Positions 24,258 to 33,456 of a stretch of 64,000 nt of DNA are shown piece after piece. The notes beneath the pieces are model-generated. The model saw nothing but the letters and a program-made list of their open reading frames with translations, ran no database searches and was not told the DNA's origin. The DNA comes from JAWLHJ01 sp039587535 (lineage in GTDB: Bacteria; Gemmatimonadota; Gemmatimonadetes; Longimicrobiales; Gaopeijiaceae), in the NCBI GenBank assembly GCA_039587535.1, contig JBDHIF010000004.1:59243-123242 (forward strand). Direction: 5' to 3'. A program made the position numbers and the translations under genes. How positions within the stretch are numbered: position 1 is the stretch's first letter; each line of letters opens with the position of its first letter.

Positions 24258-26921
24258 CTACTCGGTCCGCATCGTGATCATCGGGTCCACCCTCGTGCCG
24301 CGCGCGGCAGGCACCCAGCTGGCCAGCCAAGCCGCCCCTCCGAGGAGGAGGGCCGACCCAGCGAGGCTCACCGGATCACTGGGCTCGACCCCGTACAGGA
24401 GGGCCTGGACGATCCGCCCCCCTGCGAGGACCCCTACGATCCCCGCGGCCAACCCGATCCCCACCACGGCCAACGACTGCCCAACGACCATCCGGCGAAC
24501 AGCGGCCGGTGCCCCGCCCAGCGCCAGGCGAATCCCCATCTCCCGCGTCCTTTGGGCCACTTGATACGAGACGACGCCGTAGATTCCGGCCCCGGCCAGA
24601 ACCAGCGCAAGCGCGGCGAAGCCACCCAGTAGAATGACCATGAAACGCTCCGATCCAACGGAAGCCCTTACGGTCTCACGAAGCGGCTCGATGCGCGGCG
24701 GGACGTCCGGATCCAGCCTCTGGAGGTTCGACCTCAGCGGCGCTGTCAGCACCCCGGGATCCACCCCTTCCGACTCCACGAGGACGTAGGCGGAATACTG
24801 TGCGCGGAACGGTCTTTGGAGGTAGTGGAAATAGACCGTGGGGACCGGTTCCCGGTCCAGGCCTCGGTAGCGCACGTCGCCCACCACTCCGACAACCTCC
24901 GAGAACGGCCGGTCCTCGTAAAGGTCGTCCATGCCGCCGCCGGTCACCGTCTTGCCGATGGGATCCTCACCAGGCCAGTACCGGTCGGCGAAGCTCTGAC
25001 TCACCACGGCGACGTGGACGCCATCCGGCCCGTCGCTCTCGTCGAACAGCCGACCCCGAAGCAGCGGCACGTCGAGGGCCTCGAATGCCCCGGCGTCGGT
25101 GATGACATACCCCGCGTCGGCGAGCTTCTCGAGGTCGCCGTCCAACTCCATCCGGCCCGAAGGGAAGGAACCTCCGAGCGGAATCGAGCTGATGAAGCCG
25201 GCGGCCGAGACTCCAGGGAGGGCGCGAGCCTCCTGAATGAAGGCACGGTGCCACGCCGCGTGCTCCGCCGGCGACCCGTACTTGCCCTGCGACAGGCTCA
25301 TGGTCATCGCGGTCACGTCTTCGGCGTGGAATCCGGCATCCTCTCGAAGGAGCTGCTGGAACGACCGCACCACCAGTCCCGACGCGACGAGGAGCACCAG
25401 AGCCAGGGCCACCTCACCAGCCACGAGGAACCGCCAGATGGACGCCCCCCGGGCCGCCGCATTCCCGCGCCCTCCCTCACGCAGCGCTTCCCCGGCCTCG
25501 GCTCGGCTCAGGCGGCGCGCCGGAAGGAGCCCGAACACGAGCACCGTCAAGCCGGCGATGGCCACGGCGTAACCGAGCACGGTTCCGTCCATCCCCACCT
25601 CGCTCAACCGGGGTATGGCCTCGGGCCCCAGCGCTCGCAACCCGTCCAAGACCAGGTAGGCGATACCCAGACCCACGAACGTTCCTGCTCCCGCGAGCAG
25701 CATGCTCTCGGTGAGGAGCTGACGAACGATGCGATGCCGGGGTGCGCCCAAAGACGCTCGCACGGCCAGCTCCCGGGAGCGTGTCGCGCCACGGGCCAGG
25801 AGCGTGCTCGCCAGATTGGTGCACGCCACGAGTAACACCAGGCCGGCAGCCCCGAGGAGGAGAAGGAGGGGGCGCCGTGATGCACCGACCAGGTGCTCGT
25901 GAAGCGAGCGGACCACGACCCCGGTGGCCAGGTACTCCGACGGATACTCCTCACTGGACTCCACCAGCCTCATGGTCAGGGCATGCATCTCTTCCGTCGC
26001 CGCTCCAGCACCGCCTCCAGGGGCCAGCCGACCGACGACCTCCCAATTGTGGGAAGACCGGTACATGGACTGCGCATCCTCGTCGACCGGGATCCATAGA
26101 TCGGTCTCACCCGGGAACCGGAAGCCATCCCCAGCGACGCCGACGATCCGCAACCGCGTTCCATTCACCTCAAGGAACAGGTCGTCCAGATCGGCACCTC
26201 CGAGCTCGGCGGACCAGAACTGCTCGCTCACCACGCCCACGGGCTCGGCACCCGGTTGATGATCGGCCGGCGTGGTCAATCGGCCCCTCAGGGCACGGAC
26301 TCGGAAGACACCCCAGAGGCCGTCGGTCACCCGGCTCACCCGGCCCACCAGCGGTTGCTCCCCACCCAGGATGGTGGTCGTGCCGTCGTTGTAGGCGGCC
26401 AACGAAGAGAAGCTCCCCTGCTCAGCGCGCCAGTCGACGAAATTCGCCCACGCAACGCGCATGGGATTACCCGACGTGTTGCGCTCACGAACCCAAAGGA
26501 TATCGTCCGGCTCTTCATACGGAAGTGGATTCAACAGCACGGAATCCACCACGGAGTAGATGGCCGTGTTCGCTCCGATTCCGAGGCCCAGAGTGAGCAC
26601 GGCCACGAGAGTGAACTCCGGGGTCCTGAACAGCGTGCGCAGTCCGTAGCGCAGATCCTGCACGAATGCATCCCACATACCCGTCCTCCTCTCCGCCCTG
26701 ATCTGACGTTCCGTGATCGCGCGGCACGACCGCGCCACCTCTTCCAGGTTCCCGAACCGGCGCTCCGCCTCTCGGGCGGCCTGCTCGGGGCTCCATCCTT
26801 CGTCCATCAACTCCTGAGCCCGAAGGTCCAGATGCGCGTGAATCTCCCGGTCCACGTCCTCGCCGACCGAGGGTCCGAAGACCCGGCCACGCTCCCGGGG
26901 CCCCGAGCCAGGCATCCTCAC
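24258..26921 (-). CDS. ADOP-family ABC transporter permease (MacB/FtsX-like, duplicated)
   Basis: An 887-residue inner-membrane protein. Residues 1-75 are the helical ADOP N-terminal domain (D-V-D-R-E-I-H-A-H-L-D-L-R, then E-A-E-R-R-F-G-N-L-E-E-V). Residues about 88-520 hold the first MacB periplasmic core and FtsX helices (V-A-V-L-T-L-G-L-G-I-G-A-N-T-A-I-Y-S-V-V at about 108-127). A second copy follows to the C-terminus, which closes with P-A-A-R-G-T-R-V-D-P. No ABC ATPase gene is next to it, which is usual for this family. It starts as GTGA overlapping the PadR stop (an ATG two codons later is an alternative), so the repressor and permease are co-translated. The substrate is unknown; lipid, peptide or drug efflux is the family theme. 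Confidence 0.9.
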   Translation of the reverse strand: MRMPGSGPRERGRVFGPSVGEDVDREIHAHLDLRAQELMDEGWSPEQAAREAERRFGNLEEVARSCRAITERQIRAERRTGMWDAFVQDLRYGLRTLFRTPEFTLVAVLTLGLGIGANTAIYSVVDSVLLNPLPYEEPDDILWVRERNTSGNPMRVAWANFVDWRAEQGSFSSLAAYNDGTTTILGGEQPLVGRVSRVTDGLWGVFRVRALRGRLTTPADHQPGAEPVGVVSEQFWSAELGGADLDDLFLEVNGTRLRIVGVAGDGFRFPGETDLWIPVDEDAQSMYRSSHNWEVVGRLAPGGGAGAATEEMHALTMRLVESSEEYPSEYLATGVVVRSLHEHLVGASRRPLLLLLGAAGLVLLVACTNLASTLLARGATRSRELAVRASLGAPRHRIVRQLLTESMLLAGAGTFVGLGIAYLVLDGLRALGPEAIPRLSEVGMDGTVLGYAVAIAGLTVLVFGLLPARRLSRAEAGEALREGGRGNAAARGASIWRFLVAGEVALALVLLVASGLVVRSFQQLLREDAGFHAEDVTAMTMSLSQGKYGSPAEHAAWHRAFIQEARALPGVSAAGFISSIPLGGSFPSGRMELDGDLEKLADAGYVITDAGAFEALDVPLLRGRLFDESDGPDGVHVAVVSQSFADRYWPGEDPIGKTVTGGGMDDLYEDRPFSEVVGVVGDVRYRGLDREPVPTVYFHYLQRPFRAQYSAYVLVESEGVDPGVLTAPLRSNLQRLDPDVPPRIEPLRETVRASVGSERFMVILLGGFAALALVLAGAGIYGVVSYQVAQRTREMGIRLALGGAPAAVRRMVVGQSLAVVGIGLAAGIVGVLAGGRIVQALLYGVEPSDPVSLAGSALLLGGAAWLASWVPAARGTRVDPMITMRTE

Positions 26922-27256
26922 GCCGGCGCGCCTCCGAGCACTCGAGCCATGGCGTCCACATAGCTCCTCCAGGAACGGACGCCCCGCTCCATCTCCGCCG
27001 TTCCATCAGCCGTCAGCGTATAGAACTTGGCATCCCGTCCGGTTTCGGTTTTCTCCCAACGGGACTCCAACAAGCCACGTGCTTCGAGTCGCCGCAGGGC
27101 GGGGTAGAGCGCCCCCTCCTGGACGTCGAAGGCGTCGTCGGTCGTCTCCCTCAGGAACCGAGAAATCCCGTAGCCATGCATGGGTCCCTGGCTCAAGGTC
27201 TTCAGGATCAGGATGTCGAGCGTCCCCTTGAGGAGCTCCATGGACGTGTCGGCCAT
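26918..27256 (-). CDS. PadR-family transcriptional repressor
   Basis: A 112-residue winged-helix regulator with the family opening L-L-K-G-T-L-D-I-L-I-L-K-T-L, H-G-Y-G-I-S-R-F-L, the recognition region Q-E-G-A-L-Y-P-A-L-R-R-L-E and the wing G-R-D-A-K-F-Y-T-L-T. Its stop overlaps the start of the ADOP permease. In Gemmatimonadota and Acidobacteriota such PadR genes commonly precede ADOP permeases and are thought to repress their own operon. The 114-base upstream spacer holds a GTATAC-centred dyad (CGTATACG at 27329-27336) that could be part of the operator. Confidence 0.9.
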   Translation of the reverse strand: MADTSMELLKGTLDILILKTLSQGPMHGYGISRFLRETTDDAFDVQEGALYPALRRLEARGLLESRWEKTETGRDAKFYTLTADGTAEMERGVRSWRSYVDAMARVLGGAPA

Positions 27257-27370
27257 CTAGGGTTCCGCGGATGGAGGGCAGCGCGAGCAAGCTCAGATAC
27301 CATCGGACCTATACCCATCGAACTCTTACGTATACGGGCTCGGGTCCACGGCGGTTTCAAGGAGGTGTGC

Positions 27371-27859
27371 CTAGAAGACCCCGACGAGCCAGGTGAGCAC
27401 CAGCCACCCGACCCAGATTCCTCCTCCCACGACGGCGACTGAACCCCCCAGCACCGCTCCCACCACGAAGCGGCTCCTACGGCGCGTAGCCGCGGGACGC
27501 TCGAGAAGCTCCTCGAGGAGCGCGAGGTTGCGCCGATTCGCCTTCCAGCCCAGGTCGAAGAGATCGCCCACGAGTGGTACCGTGCCGACGAGGGCATCGA
27601 GCGCGATGTTACCCAGCATGCGGGACAGCACCCACGCACCGGCGCCCAAGCGCGCGGCTGAGAACAGGATGTCGAGTGAGAGAACCAACGGCAGCCAGTC
27701 CCCGATCCCCGGGAGTAGGCCGAGGAACGGGTCGAGTCCGAAGCGTCGCTGGGTTCCGGGGACCCGGACGAGGTCATCCAGTATCCGACTGATGACACGG
27801 GCTCGGCGAACCGAGCCCGAGTCCGAGGTCTGCACTCGCTTCTCCTCTACTGATGTCAC
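27371..27859 (-). CDS. DUF4112 membrane protein
   Basis: A 162-residue protein. DUF4112 features are D-D-L-V-R-V-P-G-T-Q-R-R-F-G-L-D-P-F-L-G-L-L-P-G-I-G-D at about 28-54, and D-A-L-V-G-T-V-P-L-V-G-D-L-F-D-L-G-W-K-A-N at about 88-108. A C-terminal hydrophobic helix (about 132-160) follows a basic R-R-R-S-R segment. The family is small, common and uncharacterised. The start is GTG at 27859 with a weak ribosome site. It reads in the same direction as the PadR/ADOP pair but is separated from it by the presumed operator region. Confidence 0.82.
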   Translation of the reverse strand: MTSVEEKRVQTSDSGSVRRARVISRILDDLVRVPGTQRRFGLDPFLGLLPGIGDWLPLVLSLDILFSAARLGAGAWVLSRMLGNIALDALVGTVPLVGDLFDLGWKANRRNLALLEELLERPAATRRRSRFVVGAVLGGSVAVVGGGIWVGWLVLTWLVGVF

Positions 27860-28155
27860 GGCTCGACTCGGGAACGAGAGGTGACCCTGCCTCGGGTCAC
27901 CGAGTGTTCACGGCGAATGCCCGAGATGAAGGACTCGCCGATAGGCGACGTCACTTCTGGGGCATGCGCGCTGCCTTCCGGCGATCAGAGTAGAGCATGT
28001 CCGGGCGTAACACGAGCGAGACGTGCCTCGCGGGCTCGCTCGGATCCCGGCGTGGGCGACCCACGTTGGGGAGCCGCTATGGGCGCACTCCGCTGGCCGA
28101 CGATCGCGTCGAGGCCCAGGGCGTGGTGTTCGCGGACAGCGCGGCGCTCGGTCGG
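27860..28155. other. Intergenic region with hairpin, no gene seen
   Basis: About 296 bases between two minus-strand genes (alkaline phosphatase upstream, DUF4112 downstream). A perfect 8-bp hairpin (GGTGACCC at 27880-27887, GGGTCACC at 27894-27901) lies close to the DUF4112 start. It may terminate the phosphatase transcript or act as a dyad operator. No coding potential was seen. Confidence 0.45.
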
Positions 28156-29340
28156 CTACCTGTATGACCGGCGGTCCACGACCCGTTCACCGACGAACAG
28201 CGTTCGAAGGATCCGCCCCACCTCATCGTTGTCGCGGATGCCGGCGAATGCTTCCGCCCCCGGGCCCGAGGCGAAGAGCGGGACCATGTTGTGCGTATGG
28301 TCGCCGGTCGTGTAGCTGAGCTCCACCTCTGGCGACGACGCCTCGCCGTGTATGGCGAGCCCACCCGTCTCGTGGTCGGCCGTGACCAGGACCAGCGTGC
28401 CCGGGACCCGCTCGGCAAAGTCCAGGGCCACGCCCACCGCCTCGTCCAGCTCCAGAATCTCGGCCTCGATGGCCGCCAGCGGGTCGTTGTCGTGCTGGTA
28501 GGTGTCGGTGCCCTCGGACTCCACCAGAAGGAAGAACCCGTTCTCACCTGCTGAGAGCCGATCCAGAGCCACACGGGTCATCTCGGGAAGGCCCGGCTCG
28601 GCCGCCCGCGCCCGGGGCAGATCCTTACCCGCGAAGAGCCCGATGAGACGCGCATCGGAGGCGGTGCCGAGTGCGCGCAGCGCCGGAGCGTCGACCGGGC
28701 ACTGCGCGTCGGAGCACGCGTTCGTCAGCAGGTCGCCCGGCCCGTCCGGCGAGGGACCGTCGAAGTAGTCGCGTCCCCCGCCCAGCAGCACATCCACCCC
28801 CGAGGCGAGGATCTGGGCGGCGATGGCTTCATGCATATACCGGCTCGGCGCATGGGCGGCGAACGACGCGATCGTGGCATCGGTCACCGAGGTGGTGGTG
28901 ATGAGTCCGGTCCGCTTTCCCAGGGCCTCGGCATCCTCCAGCAGCGTGCGCAGCGGCGCGCATGCGGCCGGATCGTTCTGGATCGCGGCCGGGTTCTCGC
29001 GCAGGAGCTCGCGGCACTCGGGAGCCACCGCGATTCCTCGGTTGAATGTCCGAAAGCCGGTCGCCAGTGCCGTGGCGCCCGCGCCGCTGTCCGTCAGGCC
29101 GCCATCGCTGTTTCGCGTGTCAGTGAGCCCGATGACCGGCATACGGGCCACGTTCAGGGCCTCCCCCCGGGCCAGCCGAGCAACGGACCACGTCCCCACG
29201 CCACCCCCGTCCGCCACGACGAGGATCAGGTTTCGGGCCACAGGCCCCTTGTCCGGATCCTGGGCAGACGCCGGAGAAGGAGCAGCGAGAAGCGTCACGG
29301 CAAGCGTTAGGAGCACCATGGCTCGAGTGTTTGAGGCCAT
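28156..29340 (-). CDS. Alkaline phosphatase (PhoA-type superfamily)
   Basis: A 394-residue exported phosphomonoesterase. The signal peptide is residues 1-26 (A-S-A-Q). The metal and nucleophile motifs are D44 in V-A-D-G-G-G, S85 in T-D-S-G-A-G-A-T-A (the phosphoserine), the V-E-S-E-G-T-D metal site and A-D-H-E-T-G-G. Near the C-terminus, T-G-D-H-T-H supplies further ligands. It releases phosphate from organic phosphates in the periplasm. ATGs at 29340 and 29385 both lack strong ribosome sites; the former gives the better signal peptide. A weak minus-strand promoter-like pair lies about 29400-29430. No Pho-box repeat was seen upstream. Confidence 0.9.
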   Translation of the reverse strand: MASNTRAMVLLTLAVTLLAAPSPASAQDPDKGPVARNLILVVADGGGVGTWSVARLARGEALNVARMPVIGLTDTRNSDGGLTDSGAGATALATGFRTFNRGIAVAPECRELLRENPAAIQNDPAACAPLRTLLEDAEALGKRTGLITTTSVTDATIASFAAHAPSRYMHEAIAAQILASGVDVLLGGGRDYFDGPSPDGPGDLLTNACSDAQCPVDAPALRALGTASDARLIGLFAGKDLPRARAAEPGLPEMTRVALDRLSAGENGFFLLVESEGTDTYQHDNDPLAAIEAEILELDEAVGVALDFAERVPGTLVLVTADHETGGLAIHGEASSPEVELSYTTGDHTHNMVPLFASGPGAEAFAGIRDNDEVGRILRTLFVGERVVDRRSYR

Positions 29341-29460
29341 ACTCTGGTGTGGGCGAAAGTGACCGCTCTGGAGGCTACTTAGCATCGTCCGGCTTCATGT
29401 TGGTACCACGACCGATAGGTAACAGTTCAAGTGTGGCGCCTGCTTCGGCTGTGCGCGGGC

Positions 29461-29488
29461 TTGACCGTCTGGCCCGAGTCACTACTTT
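29461..29488 (+). promoter_or_regulatory. Promoter of the YceI gene
   Basis: TTGACC at 29461-29466 and TACTTT at 29483-29488 are separated by 16 bases, a good sigma-70-type pair. They lie at the edge of an unusually AT-rich stretch (about 29483-29510) in otherwise GC-rich DNA. The YceI start is about 70 bases downstream. Confidence 0.5.
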
Positions 29489-29558
29489 AAGCTTTATTGA
29501 TTTTAGCCTGTAGGATTGGCCGATGCCGAATCCGAGACGAAACACAAGGGAGTCCGAT

Positions 29559-30119
29559 ATGAGTAGCACCATTTGGCAGCTCGATCCGACGCACAGCCAA
29601 ATCGAGTTCTCCGTGAAGCACATGATGTTTACCAAGGTTCGCGGACGGTTCGCAGACGTCGACGGTACGATCGAGCTCGCTCCTGACGCCCACGAGACCT
29701 CGAGCGTGTCGGTGGAGATCGATGCCGCCAGCATCGATACCCGCGTGGAGGACCGCGATGCGCATCTGCGGTCGGGCGACTTCCTGGACGTCGAGCACCA
29801 TCCCCGGATCTCGTTCCGGAGCAGGGAGGTGCGGGGAAACCCGACCGAGCCCGGGTCGGACTTCCAGGTTGTCGGAGACCTGACCATCCGTGGAATTGCC
29901 CGTGAGGTGACCCTCGACGCTCGCTTCGAGGGTACGGGCACGGACCCGTGGGGTGGGACGCGGGCCGGATTCAGCGCAAGCACCGAGATCGACCGGCGTG
30001 ACTTCGAGCTCACCTGGAACCAGGCCCTGGAGACGGGAGGCGTGCTGGTGGGGCACGACGTGAAGATCGAGCTCCAGGTCCAGGTCGTCCAGCAGCAGGA
30101 AGCCGGGGTGGGAGCCTGA
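29559..30119 (+). CDS. YceI-family protein, cytoplasmic form
   Basis: A 186-residue lipocalin-like protein that should bind a long-chain isoprenoid or amphipathic ligand. Family motifs are W-Q-L-D-P-T-H-S-Q-I-E-F-S-V-K-H-M at about residues 6-22, D-V-D-G-T-I-E-L at about 33-40, R-D-A-H-L-R-S-G-D-F-L-D-V at about 66-78, and the G-D-L-T-I-R-G-I-A-R-E-V-T-L strand. There is no signal peptide, unlike the E. coli periplasmic YceI. AAGGGAG lies six bases before the ATG, giving a very strong ribosome site. It stands as its own unit between an identified promoter and a terminator-like hairpin. Confidence 0.92.
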   Translation: MSSTIWQLDPTHSQIEFSVKHMMFTKVRGRFADVDGTIELAPDAHETSSVSVEIDAASIDTRVEDRDAHLRSGDFLDVEHHPRISFRSREVRGNPTEPGSDFQVVGDLTIRGIAREVTLDARFEGTGTDPWGGTRAGFSASTEIDRRDFELTWNQALETGGVLVGHDVKIELQVQVVQQQEAGVGA

Positions 30120-30147
30120 AGCGGGACACCTCTTTGAAAACACCAGA

Positions 30148-30180
30148 CGGGGTGGCCGGCCAGAACGAGCGGCCACCCCG
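30148..30180 (+). terminator. Hairpin after YceI gene
   Basis: An 11-bp perfect stem (30148-30158 with 30170-30180) and an 11-base loop, 28 bases after the YceI stop. There is no T-run on the plus strand. It sits between converging genes, so it may serve both. Confidence 0.65.
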
Positions 30181-30207
30181 CCCTCCGACCGCTGGCTCCG
30201 GGCTCGA

Positions 30208-30948
30208 TCAGTCGGAGCGGCGAAAAAGGAGGTAGTCCGCACCCCACCCCTCGAACCGGGGGGTGATGTCCTCCGCTAAAACGATTCCCGCCGCTCCCGC
30301 GGCGTCTACGACCTTCCGCCGCTCCCACGCGCGAATCAGAAACGACTCCTCGAATCGCTTCACCTCGACCCCGCGCCGTACCGCTGCGCGCTCGCGGTAG
30401 GCGTGCAGCCCCTCGGCCTCCGGCACCGGCTCGATCTCCACGTGCCTCAGAACATCTTCGGACTCCACCTCGAAGCCTTCCAGGGCCTCCGGGCCCGGGA
30501 TGTCGACCACCGCAAAGCCACCGGGGCGCAGCGCCGACCCCACCCCCCGGAACGCGGCCGCTAACCGCTGCTCGTCGAGGACGTACCCGAGTACGCTGAA
30601 GACGCACAGCGCCAAATCCTGATCCCCTACGCCCCGGTACTTCTCCAGGGGCGCCACCACTCGGGTCACCGACGCCCCGGTCCGTTCCTTTTTGGCCAAC
30701 CTGGCCAGCATGGCTGCCGACGGATCCACCGCGGTGACGTGGTAGCCCAGCTCAGAAAGGGGGAGCGACACCCGCCCCGTCCCGGCACCGAAGTCCACCA
30801 CGCTCGCGGGCGGCGAGACGAGCTCCCGCACGACCTGCACGGTCGCGTCGGTGAGCCCCCTCAGCGCAGGGCCGAACGTGCGCTGCAGAACCAGATCGTA
30901 CACGTCGGCCCAACCTTCGTGAGGCCGGGCAGCGCCGTCGGCGCTCAC
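30208..30948 (-). CDS. Class I SAM-dependent methyltransferase
   Basis: A 246-residue cytoplasmic methyltransferase. Motif I is V-V-D-F-G-A-G-T-G-R-V at about 50-60, followed by V-T-A-V-D-P-S (motif II) and a V-L-G-Y-V-L-D-E segment. L-R-P-G-G-F-A-V-V-D-I-P is motif III. It is a stand-alone, Methyltransf_25-like enzyme. The substrate is unknown and the neighbours give no clue. The start is GTG. Confidence 0.85.
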   Translation of the reverse strand: MSADGAARPHEGWADVYDLVLQRTFGPALRGLTDATVQVVRELVSPPASVVDFGAGTGRVSLPLSELGYHVTAVDPSAAMLARLAKKERTGASVTRVVAPLEKYRGVGDQDLALCVFSVLGYVLDEQRLAAAFRGVGSALRPGGFAVVDIPGPEALEGFEVESEDVLRHVEIEPVPEAEGLHAYRERAAVRRGVEVKRFEESFLIRAWERRKVVDAAGAAGIVLAEDITPRFEGWGADYLLFRRSD

Positions 30949-31249
30949 CCCCTACCCGCACCCGTGCGGCAAAGAGCGCACATCTGTCTCGGCATCGGAT
31001 ACCACCTCACGCCACCAGCACGCTCAGCCTGAATCGTCCGCGCCGCAGTAGGAAGAAGAGTTAGGGAGGAGGGGTGCATCGAGGGGGACCGCCGCTTGAT
31101 TTCGGGCTCTGCCAGGGAATGGAGGTGGGGTAGGAGCCGCCGCCTCCCGGATACGTCTCCCAGACTAAGCGCTTGCCCCAGGGACGGGCCATATCTACCC
31201 TCGGGCGTCCTCCACAGCGGCCCACTCCGTCCCGGCTCAATACCCCCCC
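30949..31249. other. Divergent intergenic region, no gene seen
   Basis: A 301-base spacer between the methyltransferase (minus) and the K+ channel (plus). A purine-rich patch at about 31054-31074 (A-G-G-G-A-G-G-A-G-G) precedes a GTG, but the frame ends after about 20 codons. No clear promoter pair was found; a TTGCCC/TATCTA pair near 31173-31197 has too short a spacer. Confidence 0.4.
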
Positions 31250-32950
31250 ATGAAGTTCCTCAGCGGACATCTCGGCTACGCGCTTCGGGACGACGATCTT
31301 CGAAAGAACGTCCGCGCGCTGCTCAAGTACTTGGTCTTTCTGAGCTTCGTCATAGCCGTGTATTCGGTGCTGTTCCACGTCATCATGGTCCAGATCGAGG
31401 GGCAGGACCATTCCTGGATCACCGGCGTCTACTGGACGCTCACCGTCATGAGCACGCTGGGCTTCGGAGACATCACTTTCGCCTCGGACGTGGGACGGGT
31501 CTTCAGCATCGTCGTGCTGGTCTCGGGGATCATCCTGCTGCTGATCGTCCTCCCGTTCGCTTTCATCCGCTACTTCTACGCCCCGTGGCTGGAGGCGCAG
31601 CTCCGCACGCGGGTGCCCGACGCCGTGCCACCAGACACCCGGGGGCATGTGGTCTTCATCCGTTGGGACCCCGTCGTCCAGGACATGGTCACCCGGCTCG
31701 AGAGCGAGGGCATTCCTTACTACGTGGTCGAGCAGGACGGCGCGACGGCCACCGAGCTGCAATCCGACGGCATCTCGGTGGTGCGGGGAACCGTCGATGC
31801 CATCAAGACCTACGAGGGGCTCCGGATCTCAGAAGCGCGGCTGGTCGTACTCAACCACGACGACCTCGTGAACACCAACGTCGCGCTGACCATCAGGGAC
31901 GTCTCCGCCAGCGTGCCTCTCGTGGCGTTCGCCGAGGATGAGCACTCGGTCGACATTCTGGAGCTCAGCGGATGCAGCCATGTGCTGCCGCTCAAGCATA
32001 TCCTGGGCGAGCAGCTCGCCAACCGCGTAAACGGCGGACACGCCCAGGCCCATATCATCGGTCGGTACCGCGACCTGGTCATCGCCGAGTTTTCGGTCCA
32101 CGGGACGCCGTTCGTAGGTAAGACGCTGGCCGAGAGCCGTTTGCGAGAGATCGCCGGCGTGAGCGTCCTGGGAGTGTGGGACCGGAGCAACATCGCGCCG
32201 GCGCGGCCGGACGTCCGGTTCGGCGAGCTCTCCATCGCCGTTGTCGCCGGCTCGGAGAGCGCGGTCGAGCGCCTGAACGAATACCTCTACATCTACGACA
32301 CGAACTGGAACCCCGTCATCATCCTCGGTGGCGGGACGGTCGGGAAGGCGGCGGCTCAAGCTTTGAAGGAGCGTTCGATCCCCGTGCACATGGTGGAGCG
32401 GAATCCGGAGCTCGAGCCCCACGTGAGAGGGCTTCCGGACCGATTGGTCATCGGGGACGCCGCGGATCGGGACATCATGAGGGACGTGGGAATCGAGGAC
32501 GCGCCCTCGGTGCTCCTCACCACGAACCGGGACGAGACCAACATCTATCTCGCGTCGTACACCCGGCGTTTGAGCCCTGAGGCTCAGATCGTGAGCCGGA
32601 TCACCCACGAGCGAAATCTCCCCTCGATTCAGCGAGCGGGCGCCGACCTGACGTTGAGCTACAGCACGCTGGGGGTGGAGTCGCTCTTCAGCCTCCTCCA
32701 CGACCGTCCGGCAGTGATCCTCGGCCAGGGAATCGGGTTCCACGACCTGCCGTGCCCCGGCTCCCTCGAGGGCCTTACCCTGGTGGAAAGTCGCATCGGA
32801 ACGCGGACGGGACTCATCGTGATGGGGCTCGAGGTGGAGGGGGAGCTCGTCACCGACCTTCGAGGGTCCACGGTGCTGGCCCCGGGGTGCACCCTCCTCA
32901 CCATCGGGACCGACGATCAGCTCGATGCCTTCCGGACGGCGTACCCGTGA
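31250..32950 (+). CDS. K+ channel with two RCK/TrkA-type regulatory domains (GsuK/Kch-like)
   Basis: A 566-residue inner-membrane channel. TM1 is about residues 27-47, the pore loop and filter are T69-L-G-F-G-D74, and TM2 is about 83-107. Two RCK units follow: the first from about 132 (G-H-V-V-F-I-R-W), and the second from about 354 with a full nucleotide-binding G-G-G-T-V-G-K-A-A-A. Each is followed by a TrkA-C-like portion. The filter T-L-G-F-G-D is a K+-type variant. The regulatory ligand (NAD(H), ATP, Ca2+) is not decidable. No Shine-Dalgarno sequence is visible before the ATG. The next gene starts as GTGA across its stop. Confidence 0.9.
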   Translation: MKFLSGHLGYALRDDDLRKNVRALLKYLVFLSFVIAVYSVLFHVIMVQIEGQDHSWITGVYWTLTVMSTLGFGDITFASDVGRVFSIVVLVSGIILLLIVLPFAFIRYFYAPWLEAQLRTRVPDAVPPDTRGHVVFIRWDPVVQDMVTRLESEGIPYYVVEQDGATATELQSDGISVVRGTVDAIKTYEGLRISEARLVVLNHDDLVNTNVALTIRDVSASVPLVAFAEDEHSVDILELSGCSHVLPLKHILGEQLANRVNGGHAQAHIIGRYRDLVIAEFSVHGTPFVGKTLAESRLREIAGVSVLGVWDRSNIAPARPDVRFGELSIAVVAGSESAVERLNEYLYIYDTNWNPVIILGGGTVGKAAAQALKERSIPVHMVERNPELEPHVRGLPDRLVIGDAADRDIMRDVGIEDAPSVLLTTNRDETNIYLASYTRRLSPEAQIVSRITHERNLPSIQRAGADLTLSYSTLGVESLFSLLHDRPAVILGQGIGFHDLPCPGSLEGLTLVESRIGTRTGLIVMGLEVEGELVTDLRGSTVLAPGCTLLTIGTDDQLDAFRTAYP

Positions 32951-33444
32951 CCACTAGCCCGACCTCGAGCGGCTTCGCGAACGTCGACGCTCACGCGTTA
33001 GCGCGCCGCGGAGATGCGAGCGTCATGAGCCTTCTTCTGGACAACGGCCTCGATCCGGACCTGCGTGACGCCCGAGGGTTCAGCCTGGTCATGATCGCCG
33101 CGTACAGCGGTCAGGCGGACCTAGTCCGACTCCTAACCGGCGAGGGCGCGGACCCGAACGTGCCGGACCCCACGGGAAACACGCCGCTCATGGGTGCCGG
33201 GTTCAAGGGAGACGTCGAGGTGGCACGCACGCTTCTGGCAGCAGGGGCGGACGTGGGCCTGAAGAACCGAGACGGCGCTACGGCCCTGCACTTCGCGGCC
33301 ATGTACGGCCAGGAGCCGCTGGTCGGGATGCTCCTCGAGGCGGGCGCCGATCCGCAAGCCATCGACCACCAGGGTCGTACGCCGTCCACCCTCGCGTCGG
33401 GCAACGGACATCGGCATATCGCCGAGCGTCTCGACACGCCCTGA
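32947..33444 (+). CDS. Ankyrin-repeat protein coupled to the K+ channel
   Basis: A 165-residue soluble protein made of about four ankyrin repeats (D-A-R-G-F-S-L-V-M-I-A-A-Y-S-G, G-N-T-P-L-M-G-A-G-F-K-G, D-G-A-T-A-L-H-F-A-A-M-Y-G and Q-G-R-T-P-S-T-L-A-S-G-N-G-H). The GTG start overlaps the channel stop (GTGA), so it is translated together with the channel. The obvious inference is a protein partner that binds or modulates the channel's cytoplasmic domains. The stop lies only 12 bases from the stop of the convergent MATE gene. Confidence 0.85.
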   Translation: MTTSPTSSGFANVDAHALARRGDASVMSLLLDNGLDPDLRDARGFSLVMIAAYSGQADLVRLLTGEGADPNVPDPTGNTPLMGAGFKGDVEVARTLLAAGADVGLKNRDGATALHFAAMYGQEPLVGMLLEAGADPQAIDHQGRTPSTLASGNGHRHIAERLDTP

Positions 33445-33456
33445 CCAGACGGGTGG

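Noticed and set aside
31061..31762. 233-codon minus-strand frame opposite the K+ channel start
   Set aside because: Shadow of the channel gene; composition is unlike a protein.
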